64,000 nt of DNA from Cranoglanis bouderius (GCA_023630585.1 CM042539.1:21350255-21414254), one strand, 5' to 3'; shown: positions 1 through 11,043, counted from the stretch's first letter. A program made the numbers and translations. The notes: generated from the sequence alone by a model not told the origin.

Positions 1-906
1 ACTTCAATTGGTTCAGCTGATATTTTACTTAATATATAGTATGAGTATTTAGTTAGTAGGACACTGATAATCTAATCAGGTTTTGGATTAAATTTGGGCA
101 TGATCATTTCTGCTCGGATTTCTTTTTAGGCATGTTTGGACATGCCTCAAAGTTTCATTTCTCATTCGGCTGACTCAGAGATTTCTGGTCTCAGACGTCA
201 ATTCAAATTCACCAAATTTTAGACATTTAAAGACAATACAGTAATGTCCAAGTCACCAGGTACTAAGTGAACAGTTCCAGGATGACTGAAAAAGGGCTTA
301 TTTGATCCTTCTGGTGCAACATTGTTGAAATTGCAGCGCACATCTCCATGATTGTCTTGATCCTCGTTGTATGCTTGCTACTTTAACTGATTATGTCCTG
401 TTTGTTCTGAGTCTGTACTCATAGCAAGTTTATTTAAGCATGTTGTACTGAAGAAAGGAACAAGGATTCTGTTATTTAATTAATTATTTTAGGTATTTAT
501 TTATTTTTGTCGTTGTTGTTGTTATTGTTTTATTTGGCATGCCAAGCTGGGCTATTTGAAGGCATGGGTGCTTGGTAGCAAGTGCCATCCTTAAGGGATC
601 GCTGCCTTTATATATCTGCCTTTGAGCTTCTGATAATTTGCTAAAGTTTAATGTTTATCTCTAAGACTCCAACTTTATGTAAAATGTGATTTATGTACTG
701 CGAATACCTTCTGTCAATTCACTGAGATTGACTCAGACCTGAAATCCTGAGTGCATTATATTTCTTATTCTTCATGACACATTTATACTTAATGATGTCT
801 CTGACCATGTTGTTTTTCTTATTCTTTGTATCATGGTGCAGTGGTTCTCTGTAACAGAAAACACCAAGGTCAGAGGCGATAACACTCTACAGCTCAGCCT
901 GGCGTA
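1..906. other. Intergenic, nothing recognised
   Basis: AT-rich sequence with short ATT/GTT runs near 480-535. No open frame of note, RNA gene or repeat could be identified. Confidence 0.5.
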
Positions 907-917
907 GGCCTCCTTCC

Positions 918-1890
918 TTTTTTTTTTATTTTTTATTTTTATTGATTTTTAAACAGAAAGTTTACACATCTTACAACTCAGTTATACTTGAAAAAAAATA
1001 AATAAAAAGGAAAGGATACTTACATAGAAGGGGATATACAATTATATGCAATAAGAGTCCCAAATTGCAGAATCTTTAAATACTGATGCAGTAGTTTTCA
1101 GCGTTTTCAGTTCTTTTAAAATGTCCTTATAAACCATATCACTAGAGATGAAAATCTGACTAATAGTCATTTTAGCTCTGGTTTTCCACAGTTTTGACTT
1201 AGTCAAACATATAATGAACCAAATGAAATCATGCTCGGTTTTAGTACATTTTCCTTTAAGGATACCATAAAAAACTGAATTCATACTGATTTCTTCATTA
1301 AAGCCGATACTTTTTAATTTATTCCACGTTTCTCTCGAACGATAGCATTCAAGGAGGAAATGTTCAAGTGTTTCAACTTCATCACATTCAGGCATAGGAC
1401 ACTTACTTGTTTTGACATAACAACTCCATTTAACCACCGCTCTCACTGGTAGTCTTCTTACAGCAATTAACAATGCTGTGTCTCTAAGATGTTCAGACAG
1501 AGTTTTATTTTGTAGATTTTTTAAACATTCTGTATTTTGAGTTTCCTCCAAATTCCTAAAGGCCACAGGGTTACCATGAACTTGATCAACAACTGACAGG
1601 TATATTTTTTTGTTTGAGTCCCCAACCCAATCGATATTCAAATCCTTGTATTTGTTTGTGAAAAAGAGAACATCAATTTATAATATGGTACAGTTTTTCT
1701 ATTACGTCCTCTTTTTGATTTCCAATTAGAGATGTCTCCTATCCATTCAACTTGTCTAGCAATACCGTTCGCAATGATTTTACACGCCGCTATTTTGGTT
1801 TTTAATGACATGTCGATAGCTCCGAGGCCTCCGAGTTCTCTTCTTTTAAAAAGTAATTCTCGTTTTGTGACTTCTCTAGTTGTGTCCTGT
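918..1890 (-). mobile_element. 5'-truncated LINE (L1/Tx1-like) 3' end
   Basis: The minus strand encodes the C-terminal part of a non-LTR reverse transcriptase. The segment from about 1638 to 1890 carries a GGLGAIDM motif typical of the region after the RT domain. The frame at 1042-1641 carries a CCHC-type knuckle (CPMPEC, then HFLLEC). A frameshift near 1640 separates the two. The T-rich stretch at 918-950 is the poly(A) tail read on the plus strand. The 11-mer GGCCTCCTTCC occurs on both sides (907-917 and 1891-1901) and fits a target-site duplication. The copy is therefore 5'-truncated and dead. Assignment to the L1/Tx1 group rests on motif recall. Confidence 0.75.
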
Positions 1891-2138
1891 GGCCTCCTTC
1901 CCACTCCTACCCTTTCCCCTCCCCCTTCTTTCCTTCTCTCTACTTCAGCTAATCTTCTCCAATGTGTTGTCAGAAACATCTTTGCTGGATTTCCCTTGAA
2001 ACACGGACCAATTAATTAAAGTTGATCTATTGTCCATGCTTGAAACAGAATAAGCATGTACAACTATTAGTAAAAATTAAACGAAGCTTGTATAGTTTGG
2101 GGGAAATCACTGTTAGTTAGCCTTTGTCTGTTAGTTAG

Positions 2139-2162
2139 TATATATATATATATATATATATA
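2139..2162. repeat. (TA)n microsatellite
   Basis: An uninterrupted run of TA dinucleotides in otherwise featureless AT-rich intergenic DNA. Confidence 0.9.
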
Positions 2163-2700
2163 CTACTACTTAGTATGCGGAGGTTATACTTAGTGTACTC
2201 TGTTCCTCTATATTTAAAGATAAATTTGAAACTTGGAAAATACTGAAGATTTGCTAATCCCTGTTACTTTTGTTATTACTGTTAGAAATGAAGTAGTAGG
2301 ATGTAATTTAGGCCACATTCTTAGTATGTAGTTCGTTTTTACACACTCTCTCTGTTAATACAATATTAGAATATGTTGATGATGAATTTGGAGAAGGTTT
2401 GAAGACGTCCTGTTGCTGAAATGTTATTTACTGATGTCATAAATGGCATACTGCCACCAATAGATAAGGTTTTAAACATGCAGTTGAGGATGAAAGTAAA
2501 GGCCAGTGAAAATACTGTATGTCCCAAATAACCAAACATGTCAATAAAATAGTTTTCAGTCAGTCTTGGCAAATGGTTGGTATGCTTCTTTAGAATATGA
2601 TAGACACATTATTTTTCTAAAACGAGTAAACAGTCAACACCTTAAGGATTTCAGAAATGTATCATGTGTGGGGGGATTTATTTTTATTCATGGCAAGAAA
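2163..2700. other. Intergenic, nothing recognised
   Basis: AT-rich sequence whose short open frames show no recognisable protein. Confidence 0.5.
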
Positions 2701-2737
2701 GTTTTGGAAATTCCAAAACTGTCCGAATATCTGAAGG

Positions 2738-2739
2738 GC

Positions 2740-2770
<31 letters not shown>

Positions 2771-2773
2771 TGT
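2738..2773. repeat. (GC)n(GT)n alternating purine-pyrimidine tract
   Basis: 36 bp of perfect purine/pyrimidine alternation: a GC block followed directly by a GT block. Such tracts are known to favour Z-DNA. A 19-bp palindrome lies just upstream (2701-2719). Confidence 0.9.
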
Positions 2774-3100
2774 AAAATTTACAGGGGGCGGGGAAGAAGT
2801 TGGAACGTTTGCTGTTTCTACACTGAGGAGAGAAAACAAGAAGTGATAATGGCTAGCGGCAGGTAACGAAATAAATATTTGTAAAATTTATCGACTTGAT
2901 TAAAGACTAATTGATTATAATACGCGTAGCCTAATTATAGAAGCGTACAGTATAATAATTGAACCTCAGTTTTTTCTTCTTCTTCAACCTGACTTTATAA
3001 GGCTTAGTTTACCAAGTTGTGCATGTGTTGGGAATGCTTTTTATTTCACAGTCCTGAGTTTCTTTATTATTAATGCCATTTTATTTTAATGTATTGTTTA

Positions 3101-3126
3101 TATTATTATTACTATTATTGTTGTTG

Positions 3127-3167
<41 letters not shown>

Positions 3168-3181
3168 CAATCAATCAATCA
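3101..3181. repeat. (ATT)n/(GTT)n then (TCAA)n microsatellite
   Basis: Trinucleotide ATT and GTT units run to about 3165 and are followed by four TCAA units. Confidence 0.85.
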
Positions 3182-3540
3182 GTTAATTAACCTCGCTTTG
3201 AGTATCAGATAAATAAACGCCTCATATAGCCTACATTTAGTAACTTCGAACAAGTTTGGAGAATGTCAGTCTGTTTACCTTTGGGCATTGTATTCTCATG
3301 TCAGAAATTGAAACGTAGAACATCAATGGTTATTTTGATTGTGGTTTCAAAATCTAGGCAGGAGAAACAAACAAACAAACAAAAAAGACATTTTCGCTTT
3401 TTTTAATTATCAAATCACAGATATAACATTTAAAAGCAACCTGTGTTTCCTTTCCTTCTTTGTAAATAAAGAAAGTAAATCATAGACGAAGTAAATCTGA
3501 AACTAGGGCCATACATCGGAGCCAAAAGCATAACGGAAAC

Positions 3541-3850
3541 GAATGAGTTTACATGCTCGACTCACTGAGTGAATCAGAGTGAACCGGTTTACATGTTCGA
3601 CTCACTGAGTGAATCAGAGTGAGTCAGTTTATATGCTCCACCCACTGAGGAAATCAGAGTGAATCGGTTTACATGCTCGACTCACTGAATTAATCAGAGT
3701 GAATCGGTTTATATGCTCGACCCACTGAGGGAATCACAGTGAATCGGATAAATGCTCGACCCATTGAGTAAATCAGAGTGAATCAGTTTATATTCTCGAC
3801 CCACTGAGTGAATCAGAATGAATCAGTTTAACTCCTCGACTCAGTGAGCA
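3541..3850 (+). repeat. 40-bp minisatellite, about 8 units
   Basis: The core gctCGAcTCACTGAGTgAATCAG recurs with its CTCGA landmark ending at about 3560, 3600, 3640, 3680, 3720, 3759, 3799 and 3839, so the period is 39-40 bp. Units differ by a few substitutions. Each core contains the inverted repeat ACTCA-C-TGAGT, and one unit junction reads GTGAGTCAG, close to an AP-1 site. There are no unique spacers, so this is not a CRISPR array. Confidence 0.9.
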
Positions 3851-4488
3851 GCGCGGAGCGGAACAGATTCCACCAAATGCGACCCGAAATTACTTTTAGT
3901 AAACAGAGAAAAGCTGAATGTCGTTACATCTGAAAAGATCCAGTAGATACGATCTCGCGCCTGTAGATGGCGCTATGAAACACTAATATAGACTAAGCTG
4001 TGAATACTGAATAAAAGGGAAAAACTACTAATGTCCAAAATGATCAGATATGTTACATATTTTACATAATGTTTACATGTGTTTACCTTTTTTTTTAAAC
4101 CATAAACCCCTAACTTTGATATGTAACACTACATGTTCAATCTGTAATAAAGGTTAGTAAGTTTTCACCTTTGCCTGCTGCCACCTGACCTCTTAACTAT
4201 TAAAGCATTTTAAAATATGACAGTCATGAAAAGAAAAAAGCTCTTAGGTCTATTTTAGGTGTATTATATTGAGAAAAATAACGATCTAATTGAAAATATA
4301 CTGTGATGATTTAAGCATGTTAGTGTATTAGATGTTGTTGATGAATAGTGAAATAAAAATTTACAAGCCATAGTGCATACTCCACTCAGGAAACTGAATT
4401 CCCGAATACTCATTAACAAATATATGACTGATGAATACAACAAATTTGATACTTGTAACATGTTAAAAAATACACAGTAAGCCTACAG

Positions 4489-5240
4489 TGCCCTCCACTA
4501 ATATTGGCACCATTAGTAAATATGAGCAAAGAAGGCTGTGAAAATTTGTCTTTATTGTTTAACCTTTTGATATTTTGATAAAAAAAATTCACAAAAATAC
4601 TCTGCTCTCATGGATATCAAACAATTGCAAACACAACACAGGTTTATCAAAAAAAAAAAAAAAAAAAAAAACTTCATTAAATATAGGTGTGCAACAATTA
4701 TTGGCACCCCATGAATTCATATAAGAAAAATATATTTGAAGTATATTCACATTGATATTAAAATTTAGTCACCAGGGTGACTAAGAACAGTACATTGTTC
4801 AACCATGATTTCCTGTTTCACATGGGTATAAATATGAGGTAACACATAGGCCAAATTCCCTTAGTCATTCATAACATTGAGTAAGACCAAGGAATATAGC
4901 TGTGATGTGCGGCAAAAGGTTGTTGAGCTTCACAAAATGGGATGTGGCTATAAGAAAATAGCACAAGCATTGGAAATGCCCATTTCCACCATCAGGGCAA
5001 TAATTAAGAAGTTCCAGTCAACTGGAAATTTTATGAATCAACCTGGAATTGGACGTGTGTCTATATTGTCTCAACGCACTGTGAAGAGGATGGTTCGAGT
5101 GGCCAAAAAATCTCCAAGGATCACAGATGGAGAATTGCAGAAATTAGTTGTGTCTTGGGGTTAGAAAGTCTCCAAAACTACAATCCTAAGTCACCTACAT
5201 CACCACAAGTTGTTTGGAAGGGTTTCAAGAAAAAAGCCTC
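4489..5240 (+). mobile_element. Truncated Tc1-like transposon, 5' part
   Basis: It begins after a TA with a terminal inverted repeat, CAGTGCCCTCCACTAATA, typical of a fish Tc1 family. The open frame at 4877-5164 encodes the transposase N-terminus: a paired-like helix-turn-helix (VRQKVVELHKMGCGYKKIA) followed by GIGR, the usual GRPR-like linker. The frame then breaks. No DDE catalytic domain or right terminal repeat follows, so the copy is truncated near 5.2 kb. An A-run lies at 4651-4671. Confidence 0.8.
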
Positions 5241-6040
5241 TACTCTCATCCAAAAAAAATCTTTTATCTTAGATTTTGTTTTTTTTTGCAAATACTTTTT
5301 CATAGCACTGTATGTAATACAGATTCAGGACATGATGACATGCATACTTGATCAGTCAACCTCTAGAACTATGCCTTAATCTTTATTAGCAACATAAGGT
5401 TACATGCCAACATTTTGTCAGGGGACCCCTGGTCGTTGCAGGCCCCTAAGCAACCACTTATGTAATTTATTGGTTAGAGCCGGTGTTCTAACGATTTGTT
5501 TTTACCGTATCAAACTGTCCTTCCACATTGCACAGTTATAGTTCTCTATTAAAATTATGCTCAAATTATTTTGTGCTATTTTGTGTGCGTTATTACTGTG
5601 ACCTTATTGGAAAATATATTCAGTAGAAGAGTAGGTAAATAGGTAGCATTTTTTATTGTGTTAAATTGTTTTATCAGAAAATGTCTCCAGCTTTAAAATA
5701 CTATATGAAGAACCACAAATTTATGGGCATGCAAAAGTGAAGTGCACATGTTCAGAAACTCTTGGTAGGGTGTCTCGATAAGACAGTTTGTCAGAACACT
5801 GACTATGCATTAGTCAGTCCTGATTCACAAAACTGATTCAAGATCATGCTGAAAAAGTCAGAATTTTTGTCAAACCAACAGAACTTTGGAACATTTCAAA
5901 ACAGCCATAATGTATGATTGTATAAAAAAATTTAAATAATGGAAGTAATACCAGAAAACGTTACAACCACGTTGGTAGATGACTTGAAATACTACAATAT
6001 ACTAGTCTCCCAATAGTTTTGAAGCACTTTGACTCATTGT
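5241..6040. other. Upstream region of the 6-kb gene
   Basis: No repeat was recognised. An ATG at 5557 opens a short hydrophobic frame (MLKLFCAILCALLL) that meets a stop after 14 codons. A GT at 5598-5599 would join it in phase to the exon at 6089, but that donor (GTGACC) is weak. It is a candidate first exon only. Confidence 0.25.
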
Positions 6041-6088
6041 TTTGAGTATATTCAAATCTACTGTTTCATACTTTTCCCCACATTTCAG

Positions 6089-6983
6089 TGAAGGCTGGAA
6101 TACTGACGTAAGTTCCAGAGGCTGTGAATTCACATATCGTGAAAGGGAGCATCTGAGTTTAACTGAGCTGAAAGAGGACAACCCTGACAACACCTACCTG
6201 CGGAAGGAAAACATTCCCCGTTATCCTGAATGTGTCTTCAATGTGTCCAAAGTTTGCCATGTAACTGAGACGAGTGGTCTTCAGGGGATCTTCGAAGACG
6301 GAGGATTCCGAGGGAGTGATAGGTTCCTGTGGTGGAGCCTTTCAGTGACTGATGATGACATTGCCAGGGCTGAGACCAATTACCTTGAATCTCAAGAATT
6401 TTCAAGTCGGATGTCTTTCCTGAAAAAGTTCACAACTTCACCTGCATTCCAGAGTGAATCCCGTTATGGCAACTTCTGCTTCACTTTTAATTTAAGAGAG
6501 CTCCTGAATATATACAGCAAGCAGTACTGCCGTAGAACTGCTCCGATTCTGCGTGTATTAGACACGAAGTGCTATAAGAAAGAGATTGTCTATTCAGTTT
6601 TGGTGCATCCAAAATATATGACGCACTATAGGAAATACCCTCGCCTACCCTTTGATGATAATTTGTTGTGTGGGTACAGCCAAGGGAAAATGTCCTGGCG
6701 CTGCCAGTCTCCTTCAGATAACTATAAACACTGCCTGAAGGTGGATGATGAGGGTCGTAAAGTATATACCAAACCGTTGGGAAGGACAGAATATTTTGTA
6801 TGGGATCATGTAGCCGTGGCCTTCCATATAAAGCGGGGTAGGGTACTGCGTGTAGGTCGCAAACAGCTATTTGACAACTTGAGTGTATGTGAGATATCTT
6901 CAAACGTTCTGTTAAGAGAGCCAAAAATGTCTGTCTCTGAGGCTGAGGAAGAAGTAGAGAAATTGAAAAATAAATATCTTTGA
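6089..6983 (+). CDS. Terminal coding exon of an unrecognised protein with an ART-like HxT motif
   Basis: I do not recognise the family. The open frame runs from an in-frame ATG at 6042 to TGA at 6981-6983 (313 codons). A strong polypyrimidine tract and AG at 6071-6088 suggest that the true exon starts at 6089 in phase 2, with the first exon upstream. About 298 residues follow, rich in Tyr, Trp, Arg and Cys, with no signal peptide or membrane segment. Visible blocks are CHVTETSGLQGIFEDGGFRG, then LWWSL, YSVLVHPKY, CGYSQGKMSWRC and FVWDHVAVAFHI, ending in an acidic/lysine helix. The pattern H-x-T, a spacer, L-x-x-I, then G-G-F resembles the first motif of PARP/KptA-type ADP-ribosyltransferase folds. 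The resemblance is inference, and I could not place the later Tyr and Glu motifs. Frame length and splice acceptor argue for a real gene. Confidence 0.7.
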
Positions 6984-7518
6984 TCAGAACTGGTTGGTCT
7001 TACTTCTGTAGTTTCACAAACGTTTTGTAATTCTAACAAATACACCCAAACTACTTAATTAAAATCACCCCTTTGAGGTGGTTTTGTCTATTTTCAGACA
7101 GAATAACACAACAGTACTGTACATAGAATTGTTGATATGGTGACGCTTTCTGCAAGATGTTCATTGAACATTTATGGAAGGAGATTCAGTATCAGCACTG
7201 TTATAATGTTATACTGTTTAGTAAGTTTTGTTGCCACAGACGATATGAAAGTGGACCATCTGATCTCCTAATGATGTCCACTAGATGGTTGTGAAACACC
7301 ATGAAGCCCGCTATTGAAGCTCTGCCTTTCATTATATTGAATATGTAAAACCTTCATAAATGCTTTCATATATTCATAACATATACAGTATATCAGCTAA
7401 CATTTCATTTGTTACTTTGTTCAGTGTTTTTGATAACATGGTTGCTTTTGCATGCTTAAAGTACATTTGTTCTGTTTTATTGTTCTGTTTGTTTTTTGCC
7501 CACTGACCCCAAAAATGC

Positions 7519-7524
7519 AATAAA
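7519..7524 (+). promoter_or_regulatory. Poly(A) signal AATAAA
   Basis: Consensus AATAAA about 535 nt downstream of the stop at 6983, in a non-repetitive 3' flank. It is the first good signal for the 6-kb gene. Confidence 0.5.
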
Positions 7525-7529
7525 ATAAT

Positions 7530-8660
7530 GAAAGGAATCATTTATTTTCATCTCCATTCTGAAAATTGCATATTGAGTGGACAATATTAAGTGGTGGCGA
7601 TGGGGTGGAAAATACTTGCATATGCTTCATTACTATTCTTAAGTATTATTTTGGCATACTTATACTTAGTAAGTATTATTAAAATGGAATAATTTACATT
7701 TATTTACATTTTAAAGAAAAACATCATACTTTTACTCCTTACATTTTTAATTAGACCTTCAAAGTACTCATTATAAATCTCTCTCATCTTCTCTCATCCA
7801 GCCAATGACTGTATGCTATATATCAATAGAATGGGTTTAAAGCATATAATCATGTCATCAGTGTAGAAAAAACTATCAAGAATCATGCCAATTTGTCATC
7901 TGCTGTGATCTCATGATATACAAGGTTAGTTAGCTTTATGGCTAACCATGTGCATTTGAAGTTGGATTAAGGGTGCAGGGGTTGGGTGATTAAATCCCAA
8001 AGTCCACCTCCCTAGATACACTTGTGCTTTGGAGGAGACTAACTTATGAATGAATTTCCTATTTTAGTGTGTGCCAAGAAAAGACATTTTTTTTTGGTTT
8101 TCTTTTTTTAATTTTGAAAAATTAAAAACATATGAACACAAGTACACAGACCCCAGTGTTCTAAAATAAACATTTTAGATTCTAATGTCTCCATTAAAAT
8201 GGTAAAGTACTGTTATTATTTTTGTAAATTCGTAGCCAAGGCAAGTTCACAGCAATGTCAGAAAAGAGTCTTTTTCTTTTCTCGTTTTGGATTTCAGTAG
8301 GTACAGTATATGGATTGAACGGAAGACTGGTGGGTTGTACACTGACCATTTTCCTGGCCAGAATATTATTTCCCTTTAAACATACAAACAAACAAACAAA
8401 AAACCCTCTTTAAAATTAAATATTTTGAGCTATTAAAATGATGAGATGCAGCTGATCAGGTTCTAATTAAGTCGCTGAGCAGAGCACAATGTCGTTAATA
8501 TTTTAGAAATTTGAGAACAGGTAATGAAATTACAGGAACAACACAGCCACTATTTGCCAACTGTGGACTGACCAAAAATTTAAAGTCAGTGTGAAAAAGC
8601 ATGGATTGGGTGTGCAAGTTCAATCTAATGAAGGAAAAAAACATATAAGTTGGTGAAACA
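7530..8660. other. Intergenic, nothing recognised
   Basis: AT-rich unique-looking DNA. Short frames have no recognisable product. Confidence 0.5.
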
Positions 8661-8669
8661 ATGATCAAT

Positions 8670-8861
8670 ATATCCATCCTACCATCCATCCATTTTCTGT
8701 ATTATCTACTTATCCTACACAGCGTCATGGGGGAACCTGGAGCCTTTCCCAGAGGACTCGGGGGACAAGGCGGGGGTCAACCTGGATGGGGTACCAACCC
8801 ATTGCAGGGCACAATATCACACACACTACTGACAATTTAGAGATGCCAATCTGCCTACACT
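8670..8861 (-). mobile_element. SINE/retroelement tail, left half, split by a nested SINE
   Basis: On the minus strand this is the 3' part of the family seen whole at 19577-19912: GTCCAGGGTGTCCCCCGCC-like text, GGATAGGCTCCAGGTTCC-like text and an (ATGG)n tail near 8680. It stops at GCCTACA, and the matching continuation resumes at 9466, so the 5S-derived element between them was inserted later. Confidence 0.75.
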
Positions 8862-9465
8862 GCTAGAGCCATATCATCCTGCAGCTCTCGCCTGTGTTCC
8901 CACTGATGTTAAGCAGAGTTGAGCTTGGCCAGTACCTGGATGGGAGACCTCCTGGGGAAAAACTAAGATTGCTGTTGGAAGTGGTATTTGTGTGGCCAGC
9001 AGGTGGTGCTCACCCTGTGGTCTGTGTGAGTCCTATTGCCCCAGTATAGTGATGGGGACACTATACTGTAGAAAAACAGCATTGTTTTTTGGATGAGACG
9101 TTAAAGCGAGGTCCTAACTCTCTGTGGTCATTAAAAATGATCAGGACACTGGTCATTTTTATACCCCTACTCAGTGTATACCCCTACTCACAAAAGAGTA
9201 GGGGTATACCCTGGTGCCCTGGTGAAATTCCCCCATTGTCCCTTATCTATCATGGCCCCCTAATAATCTCCATCCCTGAACTAGCTACATCACTCTCCTC
9301 TCCTCTCCACCAATAGCTGGTGTGTGGTGGGAGTTATGGTGCACTATGGCTGCTGTTGCATCATCAGGTGGATGCTACACACTGGTGGTGGTTTGAAGAG
9401 ATTTCCCCCCATATAATGTAAAGCATTTTGAGTGTCTAGAAAAGTGCTATATAAATCTAAGGAAT
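8862..9465 (+). mobile_element. 5S rRNA-derived SINE (SINE3-like)
   Basis: The first ~125 bp resemble 5S rRNA, including the internal promoter: TTAAGCAGAGTTGAGC and then GTACCTGGATGGGAGACC. A non-5S body follows, ending in the L2/CR1-like tail GTAAAGCATTTTGAGTGTC...GCTATATAAAT. This is the architecture of the fish SINE3 class. It is not a functional 5S gene: the 5S part diverges and runs straight into the body. A 14-bp hairpin sits at 9176-9209. Confidence 0.85.
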
Positions 9466-9617
9466 TAATGCATATCTTTGGACTGAGGGGAGGAAACCCC
9501 CAAAGCACAGGGAGAACATACAAATTCTGCACACACAGGGCAGAGGCAGGAATCGAACCCCCCAACCCTGGAAGTGCGAGGCAAATGTGATAACCACTAA
9601 GCCACTATGCCCCACGA
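9466..9617 (-). mobile_element. SINE/retroelement head, right half, with tRNA-like promoter
   Basis: On the minus strand this reads as the head of the element split at 8861: a box A-like GTGGTTATCACATTTGCC, box B GGTTCGATTCC, then the TTCTCCCTGTGC block. It matches the first half of the copy at 19577-19912. Confidence 0.75.
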
Positions 9618-9744
9618 TTGATATAGCAGGACTGGTTATTAAAAATAGACAAGAGAGACAAATATTGTAAATGTAAAACAATGCAAAGGAATTCAACACC
9701 TTCCCTGTAACCTGAGTGCCCCAGTATGGTCTTCTTCATCATAT

Positions 9745-10540
9745 TAATAGATGCCTTCTGTCAAAATTCAAGACTGCAAGGATGAATACAGATCAGATAC
9801 AGATGGCAGTCAGGTGAAAGAAACTGTGGTCCTGTGCCCTAAGTGCCATTACAGAGGAAGAGGTGCAGAGTCTGATGGATCACTTCTAATCATGTGGCAA
9901 CTTCATTAGCACCACAAAAACAAAAGTCATGCTCCTACCTGTGCCTGGCAAGCCATACCAGGAGCTAACAATTAGTAGAATTGCCAAAACTAGTGACGCC
10001 TTCAGCAGACTCCACTTGAATGACTGGGAGTGCTCAAAGTGCGGGACTCTCAAAGTCTAAAGATCTGTCATGCAGTGGTTCTCACCACCCTCCTTTAGGC
10101 TAGCTCATCCACTTCCACATGAGAAAATTCTGCATATTCAGTTGCAGGACATGATCCTTGACACAGACGTCCTGAGGTGTGCCGGTATCCATTGACACGC
10201 ACCTACACAAGGCCCAGGCAGCTGCTGAAACAACTGCTGCATTGTTAACTATACCAGGGCAAGAGCACAGTTGGAGTGCAGAAGGCCTGAAAGGCACGAA
10301 GTCCACCCTCAAAGACAAACTGGGGCAGCAAGATCACCAAAGGAGCCCATGCAAAGAAGTCAGATGTATCACAGCAGCAGAGCAGAAGTGAGCCATTCGT
10401 GAGGCCTGACCATCAGCCTACAGTAACACACCACCATCCCACATGTGCCCAACATGTAGAAGAGCTTTCCAGGCTCAGATTGGCCTGTTCAGCCACCTCC
10501 AAAGAAGTCATGGTCATCTTCGACTCACAAATGACTAGCA
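9745..10540 (+). pseudogene. Degenerate non-LTR retrotransposon reverse transcriptase, C-terminal part
   Basis: With frameshifts and stops, the plus strand gives blocks typical of a LINE reverse transcriptase: KTKVMLLPVPGKPY near 9915, RIAKTSDAFSRL near 9980, and a terminal zinc finger CPTCRRAFQAQIGLFSHLQ near 10445-10500 with the expected C-x2-C and H spacing. Intervening sequence is decayed. Recognition rests on these motifs. Confidence 0.65.
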
Positions 10541-11043
10541 ACTAGCAACCTCTTTGTCACAATAAAAAATATTTTTCAACTTAAAATAGTAGACATTGTG
10601 TAAGAAAATAGCAAAAATGAATTAAGTCAATTTGTAACACTACCCAATATGAAAAAGTTCAAGGGAGTGAATTACTTATTCAATGCACCGTAATATCTAA
10701 AGAATATGGCTCAAACCTTATTAGCCAATGGGGACCAGTTCTCATTAAACTTGTGCATATAATAAATGAAAACTCAAAAGAAGCATTAAAAAAGAGGGCC
10801 TGCCAAAAAGCAAAATGTGAGAGCAGACAGCCAGGGCAATTCTTGATCAGAAATCCAAAGTGAACAATACTGTATACAAAGGCAGCCCTTTAGTCTGATG
10901 TTAATGTTTTGATTTTTAGGCTATATTTTGTTTGCTACACTTAATATTTACATTTTATATTTTTGACATGAATCTAATCTCACATTTCCTCACAATCTCC
11001 TAAACAATTTCCCACTGAGTGTGTGGGTGTGTCCACTACTCAG
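10541..11043. other. Intergenic, nothing recognised
   Basis: AT-rich sequence without recognisable frame or repeat. Confidence 0.45.

Noticed and set aside
3541..3850. CRISPR-like array
   Set aside because: The 40-bp units are contiguous with no unique spacers, and the genome is eukaryotic; it is a minisatellite.
6487..6924. Minus-strand open frame inside the 6-kb exon
   Set aside because: Shadow frame; the plus-strand frame is longer, has a strong acceptor and a poly(A) signal.
8862..8985. Functional 5S rRNA gene
   Set aside because: Sequence diverges from 5S and continues into a SINE body without a terminator.
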